From NCBI GenBank assembly GCA_949751835.1, contig CATKHK010000027.1, positions 310,001-374,000 on the forward strand: a stretch of 64,000 nt of DNA, read 5' to 3'. Shown piece after piece: positions 10,904 through 21,537 of this stretch (positions within the stretch are counted from its first letter, which is position 1; the number at the start of each line of letters is the position of its first letter). The position numbers and the translations under genes were made by a program. This DNA is from Blepharisma japonicum (taxonomy: Eukaryota; Ciliophora; Heterotrichea; Heterotrichida; Blepharismidae). The notes beneath the pieces were generated by a model. The model was not told where the DNA came from and made no database searches. It saw nothing but the letters and a program-made list of their open reading frames with translations.

Positions 10904-13054
10904 ATGTCTGACAGTGAGAGTTCTTATGAGGATAGCAATATATCTGACGAAGACTATGAAGCAGAAGTCTCCAAAAAACGATCAAAAAAATCTTCAGCGC
11001 GTCCAACAAAAAGACTAAAGAAAACTAGATTCGCAATGAGTAAATTCATTGATGATGCCGCAGAGAGCGGAGACGAAGAAGAAAGTGACGTTGACTCTGA
11101 ATTTGAAGCTGAGCGAGTTGAAGCGGAAAAATTAAGTAAATCCCTCCACAAGAAGCGAAACAACGCTATCGATACCATGGAGCCAGAAGAAATCGCTCGC
11201 GAGCTTGAGCGCAGAGTCCACCGAGTTTCTTTTTCTGCAATTCCTAAAGATCTGGCACATGTATCTCAGCAACAGCATCTTCCCTCCATTGAAGATCCTA
11301 AACTTTGGCTCGTTGCCTGTCGAAGCGGCAAAGAAAGAGAAGGTGCTATAAATTTGATCCAGAAAGCCTTGCAAAGAGCTCAAGAAGGGTATGCCCTTGA
11401 AATCTTCTCAGTTTTTGCTTCTAATTATGTCAGGGATTATATATATGTTGAAGCTTATAAGAAAGCTCATGTCATCACAGCTGTAAAAGGAATCCATGTG
11501 CTCTTTGACAATAGAATATCAATTGTGCCTATAGAGGAAATGGTTGATGTGTTTTCTATGGACAAGTCGAAAAAGCAAACTATTGAGCAAGGGATGTTTG
11601 TCAGAGTTAAAAATGGGGATTATAAAGGAGATTTAGCACAAATTGTATTAGTGGAAGAACATAGGGGTAAAGCAACTGTAAAACTAGTCCCAAGGCTAGA
11701 AAAAACGGGAAATAAAAAAATAAGGCCGCCTGCTAAACTTTTCAACCCTAATGATTATAGAGATTATGAAAGAAAAAGAGACACAACATCTCATGAGCTG
11801 TATTACCAATGAAATGGTATGAGCTTCCATAACGGCTTTTTATATAAAACTGTCGCACTTAGAAGTTTGCAAATCGAAAACGTCAGCCCTTCTCTTACAG
11901 AAATCCAAATTTTCCAAATAAATAATCAAGAAGATTTAGAAGATCAAAAAGCTCCTGTGATTCAAGCTAGAAAAATCCAGTTTGTACAAGGTGATAAGGT
12001 CAGAGTCACAAAAGGTGATGTCAAAGGTCTTACTGGGATCGTTATTTCTTCTAGTGATGGGATGGCTTCAATTGCTCCATTTGTTGAAGAACTTTGTGAT
12101 CAGCAGCTAGACTTTCCAATAGACGATCTTTCAAAGTTCTTTGAAACTGGCGACCATGTAAAAGTAATTTCAGGAAGATACACAGGAATAACAGGAATGG
12201 TTGCAGCTTCTAAAGAAAGCTCAGTAGACATGATCTGTGATGTCTCCAAAAACGTCATTACAGTCCTCAGTAATGATTTGAAGCTCAGCGATGAAGTAAG
12301 TTGTGGAAATGGACAAATTGATAATTTGAGGGTCAATGATATTGTATCATTGAATAATGATAAAGCCTTTGGGCTTGTATTAAAAGTAGACAGAGATTGT
12401 ATAAAAGCTATCATGGATAATGGAGAAATTCGAACTGTGTGGTCTCATGAAATAGCAAGGAAATTTAACCCGAATAAAGCATCAATGCTTGATAGGGATG
12501 GAAATACTTTGAACTCAGGAGATATGGTGAAAGTCACTTTTGCAAGGCATGAAAGACATGATAAGTCAGGATCAGTTAGAAATGCCTTAAGAGGGGTTTT
12601 GTTTTTATATATGCCTGATTCAATTGATTCTAACTGCATTATCCCAATAAAAGCGAGCTATTGCATATTATTAGGAAGCGACAAAAACAAGCCACAAACT
12701 CAAGGAGTGTCTAAAAAAGAATGGGTTGGAAAAGCAATCAGATTAACTGCAGGACCTTATAGAGGATATACTGGGAAAATAATTGATCTCATAGATAAAA
12801 GAGCAAGAGTTGAACTAAACACAATTAGCAAGACCATAACTGTAGATATTGAAATCTGTGCTGAAGTAGGATCTGCTGCAGATGGGTTAGGGCTTCAAGC
12901 TCCTCAAGACAATCTTTCAAGAACCCCTGCACACTCGCCTGGATATCCAATGGGAACTCCTGCTCATGATATTGCTTCACCTTGGGGTGAAACTCCAAGA
13001 CATGATCCGTTCAGATCAGAATGGGCACGCTCTCCAAGTGCGAAAAGATTTTAA
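10904..13054 (+). CDS. SUPT5H: transcription elongation factor SPT5, 716 aa
   Basis: Large subunit of DSIF, which binds RNA polymerase II. An acidic N-terminus (1-100) is followed by the NGN domain (about 132-225, LWLVACRSGKEREGAINLI) that pairs with SPT4. Several KOW modules come next: GMFVRVKNGDYKGDLAQI, GDKVRVTKGDVKGLTGIV, GDHVKVISGRYTGITGMV and GKAIRLTAGPYRGYTGKI. The C-terminal region is short and Pro/Ser/Thr-rich (TPAHSPGYPMGTPAHD, SPWGETPRHD) rather than a long regular repeat array. The TGA at 11810-11812 is Trp and joins the two halves in frame. Shorter than animal SPT5 (about 1,090 aa), close to minimal forms. Confidence 0.96.
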
Positions 13055-13146
13055 TAAAGGAATTGAAAAATTAAATAATTTCACATCTTTAATATGAGAA
13101 GAAAGAATATATAAAAATTAATTTTTATCAAATTATATTCTGTATG

Positions 13147-14697
13147 CTAAAAGTTTCCTCTTGAATCTCTGCGAGGAGGTCGTGAATTTGGTGTGGTATC
13201 TCTTGTAGGCCTTCTTCCTTCTCTTTGATTGCTATCATACCGCTTTAAAATATTTTCAAATGAGAAATAGTCTTTTTCTGCCTCTTTTTGATTCTCCCTT
13301 AATATTTCAATCGGTTTACGAACAGGAGAGTTTCTGGATATTCCTTCAATTCGATTTTTTGGAGATTCTCCTGATAGATAAATGCGAGTTCTTGAGCTTG
13401 GTCTCGTGCATTCTTCATTTCTTAAAAGTGGAGATTTTCTTGAAAAATCTTCTTCAGGTTTTTCATTCGATCTCAATCTTCTTCTTTCTTCTTTTTCATA
13501 TGGTGATATATTATTATCCCTTGGCTTTAAATCTGCTAATACTCTTCTTGGAGAGCAGTTTGCAGCTGCAGTTTTTTCTCTTTGAATTGTATTTATTTTT
13601 CTTGGAGATTTTTTTTCGTGTTTTTTAATATTTGTTTCATCTCTGTTGACTTTTTCTAATCCCTCCTCTAATAAGTTTTCAAAATTTCTAAACCGTTTTG
13701 GTTCCTCAACTCCTATATTTTCTTTTTCAGCAACTAGTTTTGCCTCTTTCATTTTTCTTTCTTTTACTTCAACTTCTCCTTCTCGCTTCTTTAAAGCTTC
13801 TTTCTGCTGGCTTAAATTTTCTTCTTTTTCTTTAAGAACCTCTTCTTGCTTTTTTAAGCTAGCTGCAACTTCTTTTAATTGTTTTTCTTTCAATCTTAGC
13901 GCAATCAGCGGTTTTTGAAGAATATCTTGGACACTAGGCCGAGATTGATGATTAAGAGACAGCATTTCATTTATAGTGCTCTGAAGATCTTCAGAGTATC
14001 TAATTGGAATTCTCTCAGCTCTCCCCTCTTGTATCTTTCTTGCTAACTCCAAATGTGATCTAGCTTGAAATGGCGGGTGAAGTGCAGCAGCTTCATAAAT
14101 CAAGCACCCAACAGACCAAATATCAGATTTCTCGTTATATCTCGACTCTGATATCTGCTCTGGAGACATATAATAAGGGGTTCCTACATGAGTGTAAGCA
14201 TAAACTGAATCCTCCCCCATAATTTTGCTGAGTCCAAAATCTCCCAGTTTTACATTTAACCCTTCATCTAAAAATATATTCCCTGGCTTTATATCTCTAT
14301 GTATTATTTTCCCAGCCTCTCTTTCATGGCATGCCAACAGTGCTACACAAACCTGCATAAGAATTTTTCATATAAGCTCCTCATTGAAATAATCATTATT
14401 CCTCCTATTCCTCTTAATAATCGTCCCCAGGTCTCCTCCAGCACAGAACTCCATCACAATATAAATAGTTGAGCTCTTTTTATCAATGATCCTATCATAA
14501 TATCTCACAATATTCGGATGTTTCATTTCCCTCAAAATATTAACCTCCGAGACTAGCTGTGCTTTTTCCTTTTCATTCATTTTCGCAAAACTTATTTCCT
14601 TCCAAACAAGCTCTTTCCCATCTGCCTTCCTTCTTATTCTGGACACCTCTCCAAATGATCCTTTTCCAATTCTCTCAATGATTTCATACTTTTCCAT
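13147..14697 (-). CDS. NEK-family protein kinase, NEK2-like, 516 aa
   Basis: Kinase domain at residues 1-265: IGKGSFGEV glycine loop, catalytic Lys in ELVWKEISF (VWKE is a NEK signature), HRDIKPGN catalytic loop, DFGLSK, and GTPYYMSPEQ. A long coiled coil with many EKEE/KKQE units follows directly, as in NEK2, then a basic Arg/Ser/Pro tail. The TGA at complement 14368-14370 is Trp. NEKs act at centrosomes, basal bodies and cilia and are greatly expanded in ciliates. Its ATG is only 57 nt from the divergent CFAP20 start. Confidence 0.94.
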
Positions 14698-14754
14698 TTC
14701 AAATTGAATTATGAATTATTTCGTTTGAATGGCATCTATAAATAATAACTGAAA

Positions 14755-15330
14755 ATGTTTAAAAACACGTTCCAGTCTGGATTTCTCTCAATCTTGTATA
14801 GCATAGGAAGCAAGCCTCTGCAGATCTGGGACAAAAGTGTGCGAAATGGACACATAAAAAGAATAACTGACCAAGACATCCAAAGCTCTGTGCTCGAAAT
14901 CATGGGAACCAACGTAAGTACCACCTTTATAACTTGTCCAGCAGACCCTAACAGTACCTTGGGAATCAAGCTGCCCTTTCTTGTGATGATTATCAAGAAT
15001 TTGAAGAAATATTTCACCTTTGAGGTGCAAGTCCTCGATGACAAAAACATCAGGAGACGGTTTCGAGCTTCCAATTATCAAAGTACCACAAGGGTAAAAC
15101 CTTTTATTTGTACAATGCCTATGAGGCTGGACGAGGGTTGAAACCAAATCCAGTTCAATTTGTCGGATTTTACAAGGCGAGCCTACGGAACGAATTATAT
15201 TGAAACACTTAGGGTGCAGATTCATGCAAACTGCAGAATGAGGAGAATTTATTTCTCAGATAGACTGTACTCCGAAGAAGAGTTGCCGCCTGAGTTCAAG
15301 CTCTTTTTGCCGCTTCAGAAACAGAGTTAA
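14755..15330 (+). CDS. CFAP20: cilia- and flagella-associated protein 20, 191 aa
   Basis: Near-identical to the family over its whole length ([19 protein letters not shown], then the block [20 protein letters not shown], then [20 protein letters not shown]). CFAP20/BUG22 is an axonemal doublet inner-junction protein needed for ciliary motility and tubulin modification. An in-frame TGA at 15139-15141 lies in RLDEG(W)[10 protein letters not shown], exactly where all homologues have Trp. This makes the gene the best internal proof of the UGA=Trp code. Full length, TAA at 15328-15330. Confidence 0.99.
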
Positions 15331-15377
15331 TTAACTTAAATAGGTGAGCTTATATTTTGCAAATGAAAATTTATTGT

Positions 15378-17201
15378 TTACATTAAGGAGCAGCTGTTAC
15401 AGCTGGATTTTCCGAATTTTTCTTCGTCAAGAGATGATATAAACGTTGACCTGGAAATTGCGCTTGTGACATGGTTTAAATCTTGTTCTTTTGCTCCTAC
15501 ATGATCTGATAAGCATGCGTAGAGTACAGGGTCAGCTATAACTTTGTTGTAAAATTCTGAAAATACAACAGAATCGTTCGTGCTTGAAATCAGGGCTTTC
15601 ATTTGTGTGTATATTTGCTCTGCTTTTTGCTTAAGCAAAGGGTCGTAGCATTCTCCTAATGCTTCGATATATGGAGAAAGCAGATTTTGGGTTAAAAGAT
15701 TTAGCTCGTGCTCATGAAGAATTCCGGTATGATTTGAATCGTAAGAGTCAAAACAAAGTTTAAGCTTGTCACTGAAGGTTCCTTTGCTTAAAACTGATAT
15801 GCAGATTGTGAATTCTCTGAAGTCAAGATACCCTGAGCGGTCTTCATCGAATTGGTCAAATAATGATTCTGCGCTTTCGGCGAGACCAGGAACTAAATTT
15901 TGAACCAGTCTTACGAATTCAGGCTTCGCAAGGCCAATATCTCCGCCTCCATACTTTTCCACCTCTCTTTGGATAGTGTCAGGCAGAAAAACAGTTCCTC
16001 TTCTTTTTACATTTATATTCGGTTTTTCTGGCTCTTTCCTTTTTTGCTCTATCATTTTCGTAAATTCGCTTTTTAAAATATCGATTTCTTCTTTACTGAA
16101 ATTTGAGCAATTTTCCAGTTTCTTTTCTAAAATTCTTTCACTTTTTTGCCACTGTTTGGCCCTGTAGTCTCTTGCTCCTCCTCGGAGTCTTCTGACTCGA
16201 ACTTCTGTGATTTCTTTCATTAAATCGTCATAAATTAAGCTTAGTTGAGGAGCGATTCTTTGTCCAGCCATCTGTTGAAGAATTTTTAAAGGGTGTTCAC
16301 CTTTCTTGACATTTCTTTCAAAAATTGAGACAATGCTTACTACGCCTCGTATCAGAGCAATTGAGCCTTCAGAAGCTAGCCTGTCCCATAAAAATACAAG
16401 ACTTTCTAAATCTACTGTATTTACAAACATTTGAATAAGAGGCTGCATAGAAAAGAAATCAGAAAATTCATGTGAAGTTAAGCATGAAGATTTCATTCCA
16501 GGAACTAAATGGTCAAGCAAGCCTGCAATTACAGTTGACTCAATAAAAAATCCATTTAATGAATTTCCTCTCTTAGCACCATTATAAAAATCAGGTAAAA
16601 GCCATTTTTCAATTAAATATGAGAGCATTCAAAATGCTGAATTGTGGTCAAGAAAAACCAGTAGCCACATACAAATATAATTCATTCCTTGACAATATCC
16701 AACTTGAGGGTTCCTTGATGTATAAGCTTTGAGAACTTTATAAATATCTTCCCTATATGAACCACCGATGATTCTTAGCAATAATTCATGAATTTCTCAA
16801 TTAAATACTCCTGGGTCTGATCTGCCTGTTGTGACATCTTTAGTAATGATTTCTTCATCATCTGTGGAGAGTGGGAGAATTAAATAAGTGTTTATATCCC
16901 CAGGTTGGTTTTCCATAAAACCTCAGGCGCCACTGCTTCTCATCCAAGACTCTCCTCTTTTGGTTAGCTGGCACCATCTGATGCCTTCTCTCTCAATAAA
17001 ACCTTCTAAAGAAACAATTAGTGAATGGCAGCCTGTACATACTTCATATTCCCCTTTACCTTCTTCACAAGAGTATATCAAAGCTTTATTTGCTGCACAC
17101 TGATGGCAAAATCACTCTTTGCAGATTTTGCATGCAATTTGGTTATCGTTTTCTGACTGACAATTAAAGCACTTTCCCTTTTCTTCTTCTATAACTTCCA
17201 T
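15378..17201 (-). CDS. FYVE-like zinc finger / TBC Rab-GAP / EF-hand protein, 607 aa
   Basis: Start ATG at 17201 (MEVIEEEKGKCFNC). Residues 11-58 carry Cys pairs C11xxC14, C24xxC27, C32xxC35 and C55xxC58 in FYVE-like spacing, but without the basic RHHCR lipid-binding motif. A TBC domain follows (about 75-330), with NPQVGYCQGMNYIC containing the glutamine finger and a weakly conserved arginine-finger segment (EIHELLLR). EF-hands are near residues 470-540 (FDEDRSGYLDFREF, YDSNHTGILHEHEL). Four in-frame TGAs serve as Trp. TBC plus EF-hands recalls TBC1D8/9. Likely a Rab GTPase-activating protein with possible Ca2+ control. Confidence 0.9.
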
Positions 17202-17259
17202 TTATGCCAAGTCTCTATATATAATTTCAAATTAAAAGAATCAATTTACTTAAATAGTA

Positions 17260-18007
17260 ATGCAAACAAATTTTGGAAGATTAGATTTATGATATAAATA
17301 AATGCCAATACTTTTTAATATGGGTAGAAAGGTTTGCATTCTTTAAGTCTGCTCTATTGTGAAACAGAGATTATAAAGAGTTTAATAAACACGCAGATAA
17401 AGATCTATAAACTCAAGAAATTTTAGATTAAATGGATGCTCTTAATGAGGAAATCAGACTCATGGAAGAAAAGCTAGAAAAAGAAATTGCTGACGAGTAA
17501 GAGAAGAGAGTGAGAAAGGTTATGGGTGAAACGAGGATGAGGGATAATCGAAGAAATGAGGCTATGATTACAGGAGCTAGAAAGAAGAACCTTGAGAAGG
17601 CAAGCTAAGGATTGGTTAACCTAGTCTCATTTGAAATGAAATCAAGTGAAAGAGAAAATTTAAGTGAAGCTACATCAGTCAGAGCCATAGATTTTGGGGC
17701 AGACACTAAAGAGAGACAGGAGGAGAATCGAAAAAAATGAAATTCAAAAAAACTTAACAATTCAAGAAAAGGTATCGGATCAGTAAGAATTGAGAAAGAT
17801 TGAGGGAAAAGCTTAGAAAATGGCAAGGAAGAAGAGTCAAGGACTAGAGATGAAGATGGGTACTCTAAGCAGATTTTTCCCACATGCTTTTGATCAAAAT
17901 GGCACAGCATTGAGCTATGCAGGGAATCAATGAAAAGAGGAATTAGAGATGAGGAGATAATACACAAAGAATTGTTACAAGTAATGGTGGTGAATAAAAA
18001 TCTATAA
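17260..18007 (+). CDS. putative gene with several in-frame UAA codons, function unknown
   Basis: A purine-rich, coding-like frame in which UAA recurs at 17408, 17429, 17498 and 17606 (and at 17299 if the ATG at 17260 is the start; the ATG at 17302 is the alternative), with no UAG and four UGAs. Read with UAA as Gln it gives natural coiled-coil sequence, e.g. TQEILD-x-MDALNEEIRLME and EKEIADE-x-EKRVRKVMGE. The first ~24 codons join the rest only if a 16-nt GT..AG segment (17332-17347) is removed. The final 132 codons before TAA 18005-18007 are open. It could be a recoded gene, a decaying gene, or a chance run. No homology recognised. Confidence 0.4.
17332..17347 (+). other. candidate 16-nt intron in the UAA-containing frame
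   Basis: The segment GTTTGCATTCTTTAAG has GT..AG ends and the 16-nt length used elsewhere, and its removal joins MGRK to SALLWNRDYKEFNKH in frame. Unlike the confident introns here, it has no A at position 10 or 11 and starts GTTT, so support is weak. Confidence 0.35.
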
Positions 18008-18219
18008 ATGAGCGATGCTAATAATATATAAATTAATAAAAATTAGTATAATCATTGCTGTGATTTAGAAAATAATATTAATTTTGAATTAAATTTTAAG
18101 AAGATTAATTTTCAATTGAAAAAGGTGAGAATTGCTGGTTTCGGGATCATTATTTCGCAATCCAGTTACAAGAATGGCGAAGACCATAAATAATTACGTA
18201 ATGGTAATTCGCTATAAAA

Positions 18220-20037
18220 ATGACCGAAAAGCTGGCCCAAATAAGAGAACTTATGAGTTCTGAAGGCCTTGACGCTTATTTTCTCCCGAATAACGATTTT
18301 CATAATGTAATGCATAACCAGAACGAAAGCTTATGTGATCACGATAAGCGAATGGCATTCATATCTGGATTCCAAGGCTCAAATGGGCAAATTTTAATTA
18401 CAAAAGAGCATGCTTTACTTTGGACTGATGGAAGGTTCTGAAAAACCGTAAAATTTATTTAGGCTGAAGAGGAGCTCCATCCTGGATGGGAGATTATGAA
18501 GATGGCAATAGGCTACCCTACTTATTGTGATTGAATTATACACCATTTACCATCCGGAAGTGTGGTCGGCTACGATCCTGCTTTAATATGTGCGGAAAGT
18601 GTATTAGCAAGAACGCAATATTTTGAAGATAAAGGATTCGCTTTTAAGCCACTTACTAAAAATCTCGTCAATTCTATTTGGACAGACAGGCCAAAAATGC
18701 CAGACGAGAAGCTTTTTATTCATGAACTCAGATATGCAGGAATAACAGCTGAACAGAAGATATTTATGGTCCTAAACCAACTACATAAACTTGGTTCTAA
18801 TTATCTCTTCACTCCAGTTTTAGATGAAATAGCCTGGACACTTAATTTGAGGGGAAAAGATATCCAATATAATCCATTATTTTTCTCATTTTTACTACTT
18901 CATGCCACATATCCCAGCTTCCAAGCAATCTTATTTGTTGACCAGGAAAAGGTCAATGGGATTCAAGAATACTTGGACCAAAACCATATAGAGATCCAGC
19001 CCTATGAGTCAGCTTGGGATTATCTGAATAAAATTGAAGAAAGTGTGATAATTGATAAAAATGAATTAAATTACAGCTTTTATAAGAATATCAAGACCCC
19101 AGTTCATTACTCTGGGCTTATTGCAAAAATCAAAGTGATAAAAAATCCAAGAGAAATGCAAGGATTCAGAGAAAGTCATATAAGAGACGGAGTTGCCATA
19201 TCTAAGTACATATCCTGGATGAAAAGTCAGCTGGATGCTGGAGCTGATCTAACGGAATGGTCTTCTGTTGAAAAATTAGACGAATTTAGAGCTTCAGAAG
19301 AGCTTAACGCTGGACTTTCTTTTGAAAATATTTCTTCAGTAGGGCCAAACTCAGCTATAATCCATTATGCTCCTACCCAAGAAACTGCAGCAAAAATAAC
19401 CAAAGATCAAATTTATCTTCTTGACTCTGGAGGACAATATTTAGATGGAACCATTGATACTACTCGAACATGGCATTTTGGAGAGCCTACAGACTGGGAA
19501 AAAGAGTGCTATACAAGAGTGCTTCTCGGAAACTTAGATGTCGAGCGACTTATTTGGCCTGAATACAGCAGAATAAGTGGCAACGAAGTCGACATGATGG
19601 CGAGAAAATGGCTATGGGATATAGGCCTTGATTATCCTCATGCAACTGGGCATGGTGTTGGGTATTTCTTAAATGTTCATGAAGGCCCACATCGAATGTG
19701 TAAAGGAAGCACTGAGCCGTTTGAAGTAGGAATGAATATAACAAATGAGCCAGGATACTATGAAGAAAGCCATTTTGGAGTAAGGGTTGAAAATATTCTT
19801 TTAGTGGTCATGCATCCGTCTTTTCCAGGATTTTTAGGCTTTGAAAACGTGACTATGGTCCCTTATGATAAAAATTTGCTGGATTTCAAATTGTTGTCAC
19901 ATAGAGACATTACGTACATTGATGCGTATCATAACAAAATTTGGAGAAATTTGAGTTCGATTTTGGAAAATAGAGGAGAAAACATAGCTTTAGAATGGTT
20001 GAGGGAAGCGACGTCGCCAATAAATCGTAGTGATTAA
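18220..20037 (+). CDS. XPNPEP1: X-Pro aminopeptidase (aminopeptidase P), 595 aa
   Basis: Removes N-terminal residues preceding proline; M24 pita-bread metalloenzyme. Exons 18220-18306, 18322-18447 and 18463-20037. The dinuclear metal ligands are all visible: Asp in LLDSGGQYLDG, Asp in GTIDTTRT, His in GHGVGYFLNVHEGP, Glu in TNEPGYYEE and Glu in VRVENILL. Two N-terminal creatinase-like domains precede the catalytic domain, and the length matches cytosolic XPNPEP1 (623 aa in human). Two TGAs (18439-18441 and one near 18531) are Trp. Two 15-nt introns interrupt it, one of which keeps the frame open. Confidence 0.95.
18307..18321 (+). other. frame-preserving 15-nt intron in XPNPEP (inferred)
   Basis: GTAATGCATAACCAG has GT..AG ends, length 15 and A at position 10. 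It lies in phase 0 and has no stop, so an ORF caller would translate it as VMHNQ. Removing it makes NDFHN-NESLCDHDKRMAF the same length as the human DAHQSEYIAPCDCRRAF segment, with D, H, E, D, R, A and F in register. Confidence 0.75.
18448..18462 (+). other. 15-nt intron in XPNPEP
   Basis: GTAAAATTTATTTAG, phase 0, with A at position 10 and an in-frame TAG. Removal joins FWKT to AEEELHPGWE, restoring the conserved segment after WTDGRF. Confidence 0.95.
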
Positions 20038-20262
20038 TTCATCTATTTTCTTAATTATTTCTTATAATTGAGAATATTCGTCCTTACATAAATTACATAA
20101 AGTAAGCATGAAATCAATCAGACAAGTATCGAGGTAGATATGATAGACTTCATAAAATGAGCCAGTTCTTTTCCAAAAAAAGAAATTTTTAATTGAGTCC
20201 AGTATTAAATGTCTTTTTATTAAAAATTAATTAAATAATATAAGATTATAGTTTGAAATTTG

Positions 20263-21261
20263 TTAATTTGAGTATATATACAGATAAATACGCGCTGTAA
20301 TCTTCTTCGATAAGTTAAAAACCGTGAATTCATTTTGCTCAGGTATTATAAAGCTGTCTCATTGACTCATGCTATATGATTGCCCATTCAAGCGAAGCTG
20401 AAAACCATGTCGCTCTGAACGTAAAACCATTCCTCTGATGGAAGCAGAGGATTTTGGGAAAGTGAGGCCTTTATGTTTGGGAAAAGAAATTTGCTTTACT
20501 TCATAGTTAGCATTTGAAAAGATTGAAAAAGTTTTTATTGAATCTTCCACAATGAAACTTGCGTTTTTGCTTCTTCAATAAAGATTATAATGAGCAACAA
20601 TGCTACTTCCTGTTATTTCATCCGCTATAACTAGGCTACCCTCAACTTCTTCTAAAATTGTTGAATTTGGCTTTTTCCTTTTGTTCCCTTTACTTATAAA
20701 CTTTTTCTCTACATTTTTCGCTTTTTCAATTCCCATAAATTTACCTTTTGAATCATAAATTATTTTTTCGTTGAGCCAATGCCTCAGCCTTGGGACTCTG
20801 TTTCTGACTGGATACCTTCCATTCGCAAAAGTTTGCTTTTCCAAGCTTTTCTCATCTTCTTTATCTGAATCACTTGTTGAGAGATCACTTTCTATTATTT
20901 CATATCTCTTCCTTTTCCTGCTTTTACTTTTAATTGGTTTTGGCTTTTGTGGGGAAATTGAGAAATCAAGTAATTTTTGTTTATATGCTTGAACAACACT
21001 AGAACAATCAGATTTATCTGAAGAAAATTTGATTCTTGTTTGAAAAAGGCTGCATTGTGAATCAGGTTGGCTATCATCCATTTGGCTGAATAAGTCATTC
21101 ATCTCGTTTCTCAATTTTTGGAAGTACATGCTGAGACGAGGGCCTCTGAAAGATGACGAGCGCCTTTTGCTAGATATTGACCATTTCGATGAACGTGAGT
21201 GACTGCGATGCCGTTTGGCTGACGAGCATCGATTTCTTCTAAAGAAATAGAGATCTTCCAT
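20263..21261 (-). CDS. CENP-C/Mif2-like inner kinetochore protein, 332 aa
   Basis: Two TGAs read as Trp (complement 20575-20577 and 20359-20361) extend the frame to TAA 20263-20265. The N-terminal 45 residues are Arg/Ser-rich. A CENP-C motif occupies about residues 149-170 (GRYPVRNRVPRLRHWLNEK), matching the R..R.R..P...W.NE pattern that contacts the nucleosome acidic patch and the centromeric H3 tail. The last ~90 residues (from about 240: VKQISFPKHKGLTF to ARIYLYIYSN) look like the C-terminal cupin dimerisation fold of Mif2. It probably marks centromeres, and in a ciliate presumably works in the micronucleus. The two-domain order supports the call. Confidence 0.8.
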
Positions 21262-21537
21262 TTTAAATTTTCAATTCTAAGCGCTATAACGTAATATTTA
21301 ATATGAGAAGTCAAATTTTAACAGCAGTTAAATTTTAGAACACTATTATCTATCTGGATACTTAATTTTCCATTCAAGAATTATCCAATCTATTTACTTA
21401 AATATTATGCTTTGAATAATAAAGAATTATTTATTAAAGCCTTGCTACTATTATTTTCCTCAACACACAAGAAACTATCAATTTTCATTTCCAACATGAT
21501 TTATTATTAAGAAAATTTCATAAATATTCTGGTTAAC

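Noticed and set aside
12158-12173. 16-nt GT..AG segment with A at position 10 inside SPT5
   Set aside because: It lies in the conserved KOW motif GDHVKVISGRYTGITG, and removing 16 nt would break the frame.
13260-13918. Plus-strand ORFs opposite the NEK coiled-coil region, and similar Phe/Ser/Leu-rich ORFs opposite the HOOK and CCT3 genes
   Set aside because: Antisense shadows of Lys/Glu-rich coiled coils.
17605-17967. Minus-strand ORF of 120 aa
   Set aside because: Ser/Leu/Phe-rich composition is typical of the antisense of charged purine-rich coding sequence; the plus strand looks like the sense strand.
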